Position numbers and translations under genes: made by a program. Of a stretch of DNA of 64,000 nt, positions 1 to 8,582 are shown in pieces. The stretch comes from Pseudomonadota bacterium (GTDB taxonomy: Bacteria > Myxococcota_A > Bradymonadia > Bradymonadales > GCA-2716585): assembly GCA_005804885.1 (NCBI GenBank), contig SYOX01000050.1, positions 1-64,000 of the forward strand, read 5' to 3'. Numbering within the stretch: position 1 is the stretch's first letter; every line of letters begins with the position of its first letter. The notes beneath the pieces are model-generated. The model did not search any database and was not told where the DNA came from. It was given only the letters and a program-made list of their open reading frames with translations.

Positions 1-22
1 CGGCGCGATCGTGGCGGCCCGC

Positions 23-1222
23 TCACGGCGCCTCCAGGCCGAAGGCGGCGGCGAGCGTGGCGGTGAGCTGCCGGGGCTGGCCGCCGCAGCCGTCGCCGAG
101 GAGGTCGAGGGCCAGGGCGGCGATCTCTTCGAGGGCGCCGGCGTCGAGCAGGGCGGCGGCGCCTTCGAGCAGGGGCCTGGCGAGGTCGGGGGCCAGGAAG
201 ATCGAGGCGAGGTCGATGAGGCGCTGGCGCAGGTCGGGATCGCTCTGGAGGACGGCGAGCAGGTGGTCGACGAGGTCGAGGGCGGGTCCCGGGTCGTCGC
301 CGAGGAGGTCGAGGGCGGCGGAGGGGTCGGGGCCGAAGGCAGCCAGGATGTCGTAGAGGGCGTCGCCGAGGAGGCGGGCGCCGCCGCTCGTGCGGCCCTC
401 GCTGTCGACGCGCTCGACGGCGTCGACGCAGCGCACGGCCGCCTGGACGAGCGGGAGGCCCTGTTCGTCGAGGGCGGCGTCGAGTTGATCGAGGAACTGG
501 CGCATGGGGGGCTCGTCGGCGGGGATGATGAGGCCGAAGACGCCGGCCAGGGCGTCGAAGTCGAAGGGGTCGGCGGCGAGCAGATCAAAGAGCGTGATGA
601 GGAGCGCGACGAGGGCGCGTCGGCCCGCCTGGCCTGCGGCCGGGTCGAGGAGAGGGGCGAAAAAGTCGAGGAAGCGCGGGTCTTTAGCCAACGTGACGAG
701 GGCGTCGATCAGCGGCCTGTCCTGGGCGACGGCGCGCAGCGTGCCGGTCAGGGTGCCCTCGGGGCAGGTGCGCGCGGCCTCGGCCAGGGCGTCGAAGACG
801 AGCAGCCGGTCGAGGGCCTGGGGCGATCCCGCTGGCGGCGCGATGAAGGGGGCCAGGGCGTCGGCCAGGGCCTCTCCGAGCCCGGCGAGGGCGTCGGGGC
901 GCAGATCGGGGGCGTCGAGGTCGTCGAGCAGGCCCCCGTCGCTCAGGCGCTCGACGAAGGCCAGCAGGGTGCCGAGGAGCAGTCCGAGGGGGTCGTCGCC
1001 GTCTGGGGTGGCCAGGGATTCGAGGGCAGCGGCCAGGGGGGCCAGGGCGCCGCCATCGATGGCGGCCAGCGTGCCCTGGAGGGCCTCGTCGACGTGGGGG
1101 CAGGCGGCCGGTGGCAGGTCAGCCAGGGGCGCGTCGACGTCCTCGCCGCATCCGAAGGCGAGCAGGAGGGCTGCGGCGGCCAGGGCGCCGAGCGCGGGGC
1201 GCGTGAGGGGGTTGCCGGCCAT
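23..1222 (-). CDS. hypothetical lipoprotein
   Basis: 399-aa ORF; N-terminal hydrophobic segment ending in lipobox-like LLAFGC; helical Leu/Ala/Asp-rich body. Confidence 0.7.
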   Translation of the reverse strand: MAGNPLTRPALGALAAAALLLAFGCGEDVDAPLADLPPAACPHVDEALQGTLAAIDGGALAPLAAALESLATPDGDDPLGLLLGTLLAFVERLSDGGLLDDLDAPDLRPDALAGLGEALADALAPFIAPPAGSPQALDRLLVFDALAEAARTCPEGTLTGTLRAVAQDRPLIDALVTLAKDPRFLDFFAPLLDPAAGQAGRRALVALLITLFDLLAADPFDFDALAGVFGLIIPADEPPMRQFLDQLDAALDEQGLPLVQAAVRCVDAVERVDSEGRTSGGARLLGDALYDILAAFGPDPSAALDLLGDDPGPALDLVDHLLAVLQSDPDLRQRLIDLASIFLAPDLARPLLEGAAALLDAGALEEIAALALDLLGDGCGGQPRQLTATLAAAFGLEAP

Positions 1223-1233
1223 GGTCGGCGATC

Positions 1234-2517
1234 TCAGGTGAGGGTCTCGATGTGGTAGATGGCGTGGAAGAGGATCATCAGCCAGGCGTTGTTCTTGAGC
1301 TTGAGCTGAAGTTCGAAGGGGGAGAACCAGGCGGCCTCGCCGACGAAGGAGGAGCCGTCGCGCAGCGTGACGCGGAGCTGCCGGTTGGCGCTCTGGGCGC
1401 GCTCGATGGTCTCGATGATGAGCTGCTGCTCCAGGCGGTCGGTGGCGTCGTGGGCGGCGTTCAGGGCGCGCTCTTTGACGGCGGGGTCCTGGGAGGCGAG
1501 GCTGAAGATGGCGGTGGCCGCGTCGGCGGGGCAGAAGAAGAGGACCTGGAGCTTGGACTGCTTGGAGCGCTCGGTGGGGCGGGCGTTCTGGAGGCGCCAG
1601 GAGAAGGGGTTGTCGTCCTGGACGAACTGGGCCTCGAAGTGGCCGTCGTAGAGCTTGAAGTGGTGGTGCCGCCCGGACTCGGCCAGGTCGGCGTAGCGAG
1701 CGCGGGCCGAGGCGGTCTTGGCGATGAAGTCATCGACCTGCTGGTCGTTGAGGTTCATCATGCCCATCAGGCGGACGAACTTGCGGTGGTGCTTGGGGTG
1801 CTTCGTCCAGATCTCCAGGGTGCGGGGACCCCAGCCGCAGTTGGCGGGCGCGACGCGGGCCAGGGCGTCGAGGTCGAGGTCGAAGCGGGCCATGCGGCGC
1901 GTGTGGCGCTTCTTCATGAAGGGGTATTTCTTGTGGAGCTCCTGGCCGAGCCGCTCGATCTCCTCGGTGTCCTCATCGGGCTCGAAGGGCAGGCCGAAGT
2001 CGCCGCGCGCCCAGCGGATCGCGGTCATGGGGGTGAGCTTGTGGCCGCGCGCGGCGGCGGCCTTGATGCGGCCCTTGGCGCGCTCCCAGATGAAGGCCCA
2101 GCGCTCGTCCTGGGTGGCGAGCTTGGGCAGGCTGTTCTCGCCCGAGGCGATGGCGCGCGAGATCTCCAGGCTCAAGCCGGTGTGGGTGGCGAAGGTGCGG
2201 ATCTGTTTTTCGCGCATGGCGTCGATGCGCGTGCGGTCCTCGGCCAGCCAGAAGGCCCTGGCGCGGGTCATCTCGGGGTTCTGCTCAAGCAGCGTCTTGG
2301 CGCGGAAGCTGCGGGCGAACTCGGAAGGGAAGCGCATCTTGAACTCGTCGAAGGACATCTCGCCGGAGGCGATGCGCCGGGCCATGGGCTTGCGCAGACA
2401 CTCGGTCTCCATCAGGCGCTTCATCTCGACCTTGGCCTCCGCGTCGAGGCGAGGGGGCCGGGTCTTTCGGACGGGCTTGTTTCCTTCCGGGCGAGGTTTG
2501 CGGGTGGGCTTGTTCAT
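1234..2517 (-). CDS. basic protein with C-terminal Hfq/Sm-like segment
   Basis: 427-aa ORF; C-terminus RQLRVTLRDGSSFVGEAAWFSPFELQLKLKNNAWLMILFHAIYHIETL resembles Hfq Sm1/Sm2 (G..V..F..F...L...HAI); 11-bp gap to downstream lipoprotein gene. Confidence 0.7.
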   Translation of the reverse strand: MNKPTRKPRPEGNKPVRKTRPPRLDAEAKVEMKRLMETECLRKPMARRIASGEMSFDEFKMRFPSEFARSFRAKTLLEQNPEMTRARAFWLAEDRTRIDAMREKQIRTFATHTGLSLEISRAIASGENSLPKLATQDERWAFIWERAKGRIKAAAARGHKLTPMTAIRWARGDFGLPFEPDEDTEEIERLGQELHKKYPFMKKRHTRRMARFDLDLDALARVAPANCGWGPRTLEIWTKHPKHHRKFVRLMGMMNLNDQQVDDFIAKTASARARYADLAESGRHHHFKLYDGHFEAQFVQDDNPFSWRLQNARPTERSKQSKLQVLFFCPADAATAIFSLASQDPAVKERALNAAHDATDRLEQQLIIETIERAQSANRQLRVTLRDGSSFVGEAAWFSPFELQLKLKNNAWLMILFHAIYHIETLT

Positions 2518-2770
2518 GGATTACTTTCCTCTCTTTCGTCGCGTCCGCGGGGGTGTTGCGGCCGCGAGCAACCTCTGGCGTCGATCAGTCGAGGATCGGT
2601 CGCCGACCTTGCTTTTCGATGGGCACCCCAGGGTTCGGGTGTGCGCTGCGCCCGTGTAACAGAGCGCGGCCCTGTGTTATGCACCCTCAAGGCCAAAGTC
2701 GACAACTTCAATCAGGGCGCGGCGCGCGATTAGGGCGCGGCGCGTCGATCCTGGCGCGATCGCTGGGATC

Positions 2771-3907
2771 TCATCGCGGCGCCAGGGCGCGGCGCGCGCG
2801 CTCGATCCACCAGCGCATCAGCCGCGGCGCGCGGTCGAGGTCGGCCTCGGTGGGCAGCGGCAGAGGCGCGGTGGAGCGCGTGGACCAGAAGATCAGCGGC
2901 CCTGGGGTCCGGCGCCGGAGCCGGGCGATGAGCGCGGCGGCGGACTTGCCGCTGTAGGTCGTGTCCAGCGCCAGCCCCATCGCGCTCTGGAAGACCTCGA
3001 CGGCCTCAAGGCCGCTCGGGGTGGCCTCGCCGTAGCCCGCCCCGATGAAGCCGCGATCGACCTCCAGCCCGGCGCGCAGCGCGCCGTAGCCGATGGCCAG
3101 CCGGGGGTCGCCGGCCAGCAGCGCGAGGTGGCGGGAGGTGGCCTCGGCCAGCCGCGCGATCCTCGCCGCGCTGGTGATCGGCCAGGGCGTCACCCGGACG
3201 GCGATCAGCCGGGGCGGCCGCCGCCACCCCACCCCCGCGCGCGCCGCGTGGTGCAGGCCCACGAGCAGCCCCGCCGAGGTGCAGGTCGAGCCCACCCCCA
3301 CGATGATCTCGCCGGCTTCGGGCGGCGCGAGCCCGCGCTCGACCTGCCGGGCCAGCTCGATCCCGGCCGAGACGTAACCCAGCGCGCCCAAAGGGGTCGC
3401 GCCGCCGGGGACCATCACGCTCACCCTGCCGCCGCCCGGCGCGCCCCGCAGCCGCGCCGCCGCCAGGCCCAGCGGCAGCGCGGACCAGTGCGGCAGCGCC
3501 GTGGCGTGCGCCGTGGCCGAGAGCGTCGCCAGGAGGTTGTCCAGCGCCGCCTGGGAGGGCGGCTGGGGGAAGAGCAGCGCGCCGGCCTCCAGGCCGATCC
3601 GCTGGGCGTGCAGCAGCGTCGCCACGGCGTGGTTCGAGCCGAAGGCGCCCGTGGCCACGATCCGCGCGGCCCCCTTGGACTGAGCCTCGCCCAGCAGCAC
3701 CTCCAGCGTCCGCACCTTGTTGCCCCCGTAGAGCGGGGAGGTCAGATCGTCGCGCTTGATGAAGCCCGCGCCGGTCGGCAGCCCCAGGGCGGCCTCGACC
3801 CGCTCCAGCGGCTCCAGCGGCGTCGGCAGCTCCCCGAGCTCCAGCCAGGGGACGCGGTCGGCCAGCTGCGGCCACAGCGAGAAGATCGCGCGATCGGGTG
3901 GCTTCAT
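2771..3907 (-). CDS. pyridoxal-phosphate enzyme, D-cysteine desulfhydrase / ACC deaminase-like
   Basis: KRDDLTSPLYGGNKVRTLEVLL PLP-Lys region, GAFGSNHAVA, VGVGSTCTSAGL; start ATG overlaps upstream stop (ATGA). Confidence 0.85.
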   Translation of the reverse strand: MKPPDRAIFSLWPQLADRVPWLELGELPTPLEPLERVEAALGLPTGAGFIKRDDLTSPLYGGNKVRTLEVLLGEAQSKGAARIVATGAFGSNHAVATLLHAQRIGLEAGALLFPQPPSQAALDNLLATLSATAHATALPHWSALPLGLAAARLRGAPGGGRVSVMVPGGATPLGALGYVSAGIELARQVERGLAPPEAGEIIVGVGSTCTSAGLLVGLHHAARAGVGWRRPPRLIAVRVTPWPITSAARIARLAEATSRHLALLAGDPRLAIGYGALRAGLEVDRGFIGAGYGEATPSGLEAVEVFQSAMGLALDTTYSGKSAAALIARLRRRTPGPLIFWSTRSTAPLPLPTEADLDRAPRLMRWWIERARRALAPR

Positions 3908-5334
3908 GCCGCTGGCCTGGCGCAGAAGCGCAGGGCGACCTCGGCCCCGGGATCGGCGATGACCCGCAGCTCGGCCCGGCCCGGATCCCAGGTCGCCGCG
4001 AAGCCCTCCCCCTGCCCGTCGACCTCGCGGGGGCCTTCGGGGAAGCGCCGCGAGGGTATCGCGATCTCCGTAACCCCGCTGCCCTGCACCCAGCGGACCT
4101 CGCAGACGCCAGCGGCCGGATCCCAGGTGAAGCCCCCCGTCGGGCCGGCCAGCTCCCCGGCCAGCGCGCGGATCCAGGGCCGCACGTAGGCGTCCAGGAT
4201 CTCGCGCTCCTGTCCGTGGATGTCCACCACCGATAAGTCCTCGCCGTTCCAGATGTTTTCGTTTTCTGAGTGCTCCCAGAGGGTGGCCGACAGGCGCCGC
4301 TGGTCGATGACGTCCATCGCTCGCCGCAGCCACTCGGCGCCGCCGCTGGCCCCGCGGCCGACGCCGAACTCTCCGAGCAGGATCGGGGTGGCGCGCCGGT
4401 CGCGCCACTCGGCCATGGCCTCCAGCGGCGGCTCGGGCGCCATCCCGCTCCAGGGCTTGCCCGTGATCAGGCCAGGATCGTAGAGGTGCGGGGCGAAGAC
4501 GAGGCCCTCCCCCTCGGGGCGGACGTGGGTGACGCGGCTCGACAGCGCGTCGATGCCGGGGCCGTCGAAGAAGACCAGGGCGCCCGGGGCCTCGGCCTGG
4601 ATGATCCTCGCCAGCCGGGCGTGGAAGGGGGTCAGGACCTCGCGCTTCCAGGCGTCCAGATCCGTGGCCGTCCCCCAGCCTGGCTCGTTGATGATCTCGA
4701 AGCCGACCACGCCGGGGTGATCGGCCAGGGTCGAGGCCATCCGGCGCCACATCGCCTCGAAGGCTGTCTGGATGCCGTCCTCGTCGGCCCAGAAGCGGTC
4801 AAAGGCGCGCTGGACCGCCGCGTCCTGGATGTACTTGAAGAACCAGTGGGGGTCGTCGTGCCGGGGCGGGCCTGGGTCGGGGTCCTCCAGCGTCCAGAGC
4901 GGAAAGCCGTCGCCGCAGAAGGGCGAGGCGTAGATGTCCTGGTGGAAGTCGACGATGACGCGCAGGCCCAGGGCCCAGGCGCTGTCGATCAGGGTCCGGT
5001 AGCGGTCGAGGTAGCGCGCGTCGATGTGGCCGCGCGTCGGCTCCAGGGCCTCCCAGGAGAAGGGCAGCCGGACGGCGTCCAGGCCCCAGGGGCCGAGGCG
5101 CGCGAAGAAGGCGTCTGCGGCGGCGCGGACGCGGTCGATCGGCGCGCCTTCGTCGATGATGAAGGGCAAGAAGGGCGCGTACTTGGAGCGACCTCCGGTG
5201 TTGATCCCGCGCATGACGACGTCGCGGCCGTGGGCGTCGCGCAGGCGGCCGAGGGGGTCGACGATCAGGCGCGCGTCGGTTCGCTCGACGGGGGGGATCG
5301 CGCGGGTGCCCCAGGTGGTCATCGTCACGTTCAT
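3904..5334 (-). CDS. glycoside hydrolase family 5, endoglycoceramidase/cellulase-like
   Basis: GINTGGRSKYAPF, RLPFSWEALEPTRG, DFHQD, GFEIINEP (acid/base Glu), ILLGEFGV (nucleophile Glu); start chosen at MNVTMTTWG. Confidence 0.85.
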   Translation of the reverse strand: MNVTMTTWGTRAIPPVERTDARLIVDPLGRLRDAHGRDVVMRGINTGGRSKYAPFLPFIIDEGAPIDRVRAAADAFFARLGPWGLDAVRLPFSWEALEPTRGHIDARYLDRYRTLIDSAWALGLRVIVDFHQDIYASPFCGDGFPLWTLEDPDPGPPRHDDPHWFFKYIQDAAVQRAFDRFWADEDGIQTAFEAMWRRMASTLADHPGVVGFEIINEPGWGTATDLDAWKREVLTPFHARLARIIQAEAPGALVFFDGPGIDALSSRVTHVRPEGEGLVFAPHLYDPGLITGKPWSGMAPEPPLEAMAEWRDRRATPILLGEFGVGRGASGGAEWLRRAMDVIDQRRLSATLWEHSENENIWNGEDLSVVDIHGQEREILDAYVRPWIRALAGELAGPTGGFTWDPAAGVCEVRWVQGSGVTEIAIPSRRFPEGPREVDGQGEGFAATWDPGRAELRVIADPGAEVALRFCARPAA

Positions 5335-5685
5335 GCGGGCCTCGGGTCGAAGTCGGTGCGCGGTGCGGCGTTCGGAGTCGCAGCGTAGAGAGCGGGGCGA
5401 CGCCCTGTCAACAGGATCGGGGACCGCTTCAGCGTCGGTCGTCGGCCTCCCTGGCAATTGATTGCAGGGGCTGCCCGGTCGAAGCTTGACGGGCGGCGCG
5501 AGGGCGGTTAATGTTCCGCGCCCTTTGGGGTCCTTGGGGTCCCTTGGGGATGTTTCGCGCAGATCGACGGTTTGTGGCGGGGCGCCTTCGCGATGCGAGG
5601 CGGCGCAACCCCCCCGTCCGGCCCAGGTCGAGTGTCGTTTGCGCGCTTGGATTCATCATCAAGTGGTTGTGAGAGAGGGTGATCG

Positions 5686-5997
5686 ATGTACGCAGTGGTC
5701 AAGACAGGCGGAAAGCAATACCGCGTTCAGAAGGGCGAGGAGCTCAACATCGAGCGGCTGCCCGAGGAAGTCGGCGGCGAGGTGATCTTCAGCGAGGTTC
5801 TCCTGATCGGCAATGGGGAGAGCACGACGGTGGGTCGCCCGATGGTCGAAGGGGCCAGCGTCAAGGCGAAGGTCATCCGGCAGGATCGGGAGCGAAAGAT
5901 CATCGTCTTCAAGCACATGCGTCGCGCTGGCGTCCGGAAGAAGCGCGGCCATCGTCAGTCCTACACGCGGGTGCGTATCACTGAGATCACGACCTGA
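5686..5997 (+). CDS. rplU: 50S ribosomal protein L21
   Basis: MYAVVKTGGKQYRV...RRAGVRKKRGHRQSYTRVRI. Confidence 0.98.
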   Translation: MYAVVKTGGKQYRVQKGEELNIERLPEEVGGEVIFSEVLLIGNGESTTVGRPMVEGASVKAKVIRQDRERKIIVFKHMRRAGVRKKRGHRQSYTRVRITEITT

Positions 5998-6033
5998 TCT
6001 CCCCAACCCCGCAGCATCAATCAGGAGGGCATC

Positions 6034-6294
6034 ATGGCTCACAAAAAAGGACAAGGTAGCACGCGCAACGGCCGCGACTCGGCAGGCCAGCGGCGCGGCA
6101 TCAAGAAGTTCGGCGGCGAGAGCGTCGTGGCGGGCAACATCATCATCCGCCAGCTGGGCACCAAGATCCACCCGGGGACCGGCGTGGGCATCGGGCGCGA
6201 TTACACGATCTTCGCCGTCACCGACGGCGTCGTCGAGTTCTCCCGCTTTGGCAAGACGCGCAAGCGCGTCTCGGTCGTGCCTGTCGAGGCTTGA
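6034..6294 (+). CDS. rpmA: 50S ribosomal protein L27
   Basis: [28 protein letters not shown]...[20 protein letters not shown]. Confidence 0.98.
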   Translation: MAHKKGQGSTRNGRDSAGQRRGIKKFGGESVVAGNIIIRQLGTKIHPGTGVGIGRDYTIFAVTDGVVEFSRFGKTRKRVSVVPVEA

Positions 6295-6300
6295 TCCGCC

Positions 6301-6362
6301 CTCAGGTTCAGGGGCGACGACGCGGCCAGCCGCCGCGCCTCTCAGGCCGCCCCTGACCTGAG
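6301..6362 (+). promoter_or_regulatory. long intergenic stem-loop between rpmA and obg
   Basis: CTCAGGTTCAGGGGCG (6301-6316) pairs with CGCCCCTGACCTGAG (6348-6362), one bulged T; inner GC-rich sub-hairpin GCGGC-CA-GCCGC; no T-tract. Confidence 0.55.
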
Positions 6363-6463
6363 CAGGTCGACCCCTTCGCCACCTCGCCCCACCCCTTCCC
6401 GTCCAATCCCCAGCGTCCGCGCCAGACCCTGTCTGGCCCGCGCCGCAGCGTGAGCGCGCCGCC

Positions 6464-7546
6464 ATGTTCGTCGATGAAGTCCGCATCAGTGTCGAGGGGG
6501 GCCGCGGCGGCCACGGGATCGTGGCGTGGCGGCGAGAGAAGTTCATCGTCTTCGGCGGCCCCTCCGGCGGCGACGGCGGGCGCGGCGGCAAGGTGGTCGT
6601 CGAGGCCGCCCCGAACATCACCACGCTGCTGGATCTGCGCTACCGCCGCATCATCAAGGCCGAGAACGGCGTCAGCGGCGGCCCCAAGTGCCTCCACGGT
6701 CGCACTGGCAAGGATGAGGTGCTGGCGGTGCCGGCCGGCACCCAGATCTTCGACGACGAGACGGGCGAGCTGCTGGCTGATCTGGTCGAGATCGGCCAGT
6801 CCTTCGTCGTGGCCGTCGGCGGCCGCGGCGGCCGCGGCAATGCGCGCTTCGCGACGCCGACGAACAGGGCGCCGGACCACTGCGAGGAGGGCCGCCTGGG
6901 GCAGATCCGGCAGATCCGCCTGGAGCTCAAGCTGCTGGCGGACGTGGGGATCATCGGCTACCCCTCTGTCGGCAAGTCCACCCTGATCAGCGTCATCAGC
7001 AACGCTCGCCCCAAGATCGCGGCCTACCACTTCACGACCCTGGCGCCGAACCTCGGCGTGGTCGGCTGGAAGGACTACCAGTCCTTCGTCGTGGCCGACA
7101 TCCCGGGGCTCATCGAGGGCGCCGCCGAGGGCAAGGGCCTGGGCCACCAGTTCCTGCGCCACGTCGAGCGCTGCGGGCTGCTGCTCCACATGATCGAGGT
7201 CCCGCCGCCCTTCGATGACGGCGCCGACAACGACTGGACCGAGCGCGACCCGATCCAGGACTTCGAGCGGATCAACCGCGAGCTGGCGCTCTTTGACCCC
7301 GAGATGGCCGAGCGCCCCCAGATCGTCGCCCTCAACAAGGTCGACCTGCCCTTCGTCGCCGAGCGCGAGGCGGAGCTGCGGGCGCACTTCGACAGCCTGG
7401 GGATCCCGATGTTCTCGATCTCGGCGGCGGCGCGCATCGGGGTCAAGGAGCTGGTCGACGCCCTCGGCGAGCGCGTCATCGGCCGGCGCCAGGAGGCCGC
7501 CCGCGAGGCCGCGCTCGCCACCAGACCTCGTCACGGGGATTGGTAG
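6464..7546 (+). CDS. obgE: GTPase Obg/CgtA
   Basis: MFVDEVRISVEGGRGGHG Obg domain, GYPSVGKST P-loop, DIPGLIEGA, NKVD. Confidence 0.97.
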   Translation: MFVDEVRISVEGGRGGHGIVAWRREKFIVFGGPSGGDGGRGGKVVVEAAPNITTLLDLRYRRIIKAENGVSGGPKCLHGRTGKDEVLAVPAGTQIFDDETGELLADLVEIGQSFVVAVGGRGGRGNARFATPTNRAPDHCEEGRLGQIRQIRLELKLLADVGIIGYPSVGKSTLISVISNARPKIAAYHFTTLAPNLGVVGWKDYQSFVVADIPGLIEGAAEGKGLGHQFLRHVERCGLLLHMIEVPPPFDDGADNDWTERDPIQDFERINRELALFDPEMAERPQIVALNKVDLPFVAEREAELRAHFDSLGIPMFSISAAARIGVKELVDALGERVIGRRQEAAREAALATRPRHGDW

Positions 7547-7580
7547 CTGTCACATCGTTTCAGGTTTGAGACAGCGTCGA

Positions 7581-8582
7581 TCAGGGAAACTTGAACTCGG
7601 CGGTCATGGCGCCGTGATCGGAGCCGCCCAGGCCGCGGTCGCCGTCGCGGAATGCGTTGGCCGAGTCGGGGACGTAGCTCCCGGTGCCGACGGCCATGTA
7701 GAGGTGGTCGAGCTCGTTGAGCTGCCCCCTGAAGTTGTAGGTCCAGGCGCGCTCCAGGCTCACGTCGGAGGCGGCGCGCAGCAGCAGGCCGCCGTCCTCA
7801 AGGGCGTTGAGGGGCGCAGAGCCCGGGACGTCGTTGAGGTCGCCGCCGAGGACGACCAGGGCGTCGGGCTCGCGCTCGACGGCCTCAAGGACGATCTTGA
7901 GGGCGCCCTGGGCCTCGGCCAGGCGCCGGTCGGGGTCGTCGTTGTTCTTGGACTTGAAGTGGGCGGAGAAGACGACGATCTCCTTGTCGCCGAAGGCGAG
8001 CTGGACCTCCAGGAACTCGCGGGCGAAGGTCGTCGTGCCGCCGCCGTTGGGGCGCGGCAGGCGCTTGAAGCGGTGGGTGACGACGCGGCGCTTTCGGCCC
8101 CCGGAGAGCACGGCGACGTCGATGGAGGCGGTCCCGCCGGTCTCGCCCAGGACGGCCACGGGGTATCGGTCGGCCAGTCGGCTCTGGAGGGCCAGCAGGC
8201 TCTCCTCGGTCTCGACCTCCTGCAAGAGGACGACGTCGGCGTCGAGGCGCTCGATGGCGCGGGCGAGGATGTTGGCGCGGGCCTCGAACTGCTCGACGGT
8301 CGGCAGCTGCTCCCAGTAGCCCTCGCCGCAGTCGCCGCTGTCGCAGCGGGTGTCGAAGAAGAGCGCGACGTTGAAGGTGGCCACCCGGATCGTCTCGGGG
8401 CCGGCGGGGGCGTCCTCGGGATCGGGAGTGGCGGGCTGGGGTTCGGCCTCGTCGAGCGCGACGGGGTCGGGCTCGGGGGCCTCGGGCGGCGGCGTCTTGC
8501 AGCCGGCCAGCGCCGCCGCGATCAGCAGGGCTGCCGCCAGGGTCCGCGAGACGGGGCGCCGGGCGAGGGTGGGGGCGCTCAT
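7581..8582 (-). CDS. endonuclease/exonuclease/phosphatase family lipoprotein
   Basis: MSAPTLARRPVSRTLAAALLIAAALAGCK lipobox; RVATFNVALFFD, DVVLLQEVET, VVLGGDLNDVPGS, LGGSDHGAMTAEF. Confidence 0.85.
   Translation of the reverse strand: MSAPTLARRPVSRTLAAALLIAAALAGCKTPPPEAPEPDPVALDEAEPQPATPDPEDAPAGPETIRVATFNVALFFDTRCDSGDCGEGYWEQLPTVEQFEARANILARAIERLDADVVLLQEVETEESLLALQSRLADRYPVAVLGETGGTASIDVAVLSGGRKRRVVTHRFKRLPRPNGGGTTTFAREFLEVQLAFGDKEIVVFSAHFKSKNNDDPDRRLAEAQGALKIVLEAVEREPDALVVLGGDLNDVPGSAPLNALEDGGLLLRAASDVSLERAWTYNFRGQLNELDHLYMAVGTGSYVPDSANAFRDGDRGLGGSDHGAMTAEFKFP

Noticed and set aside
11-1258. 415-aa plus-strand ORF (and 1252-2733 + 493 aa)
   Set aside because: Gly/Glu/Val-rich shadows of the minus-strand lipoprotein and Hfq-like genes.
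5520-5560. TTGGGGTCC-type short direct repeats upstream of rplU as an L21 leader
   Set aside because: Three imperfect 8-9-nt G/T-rich units only; no convincing structured leader could be drawn by eye.
7547-7580. Possible bidirectional terminator between obg and the EEP lipoprotein gene (GCTGTC...GACAGC)
   Set aside because: Only a 6-bp stem with an 18-nt loop and no T-tract; too weak to call.
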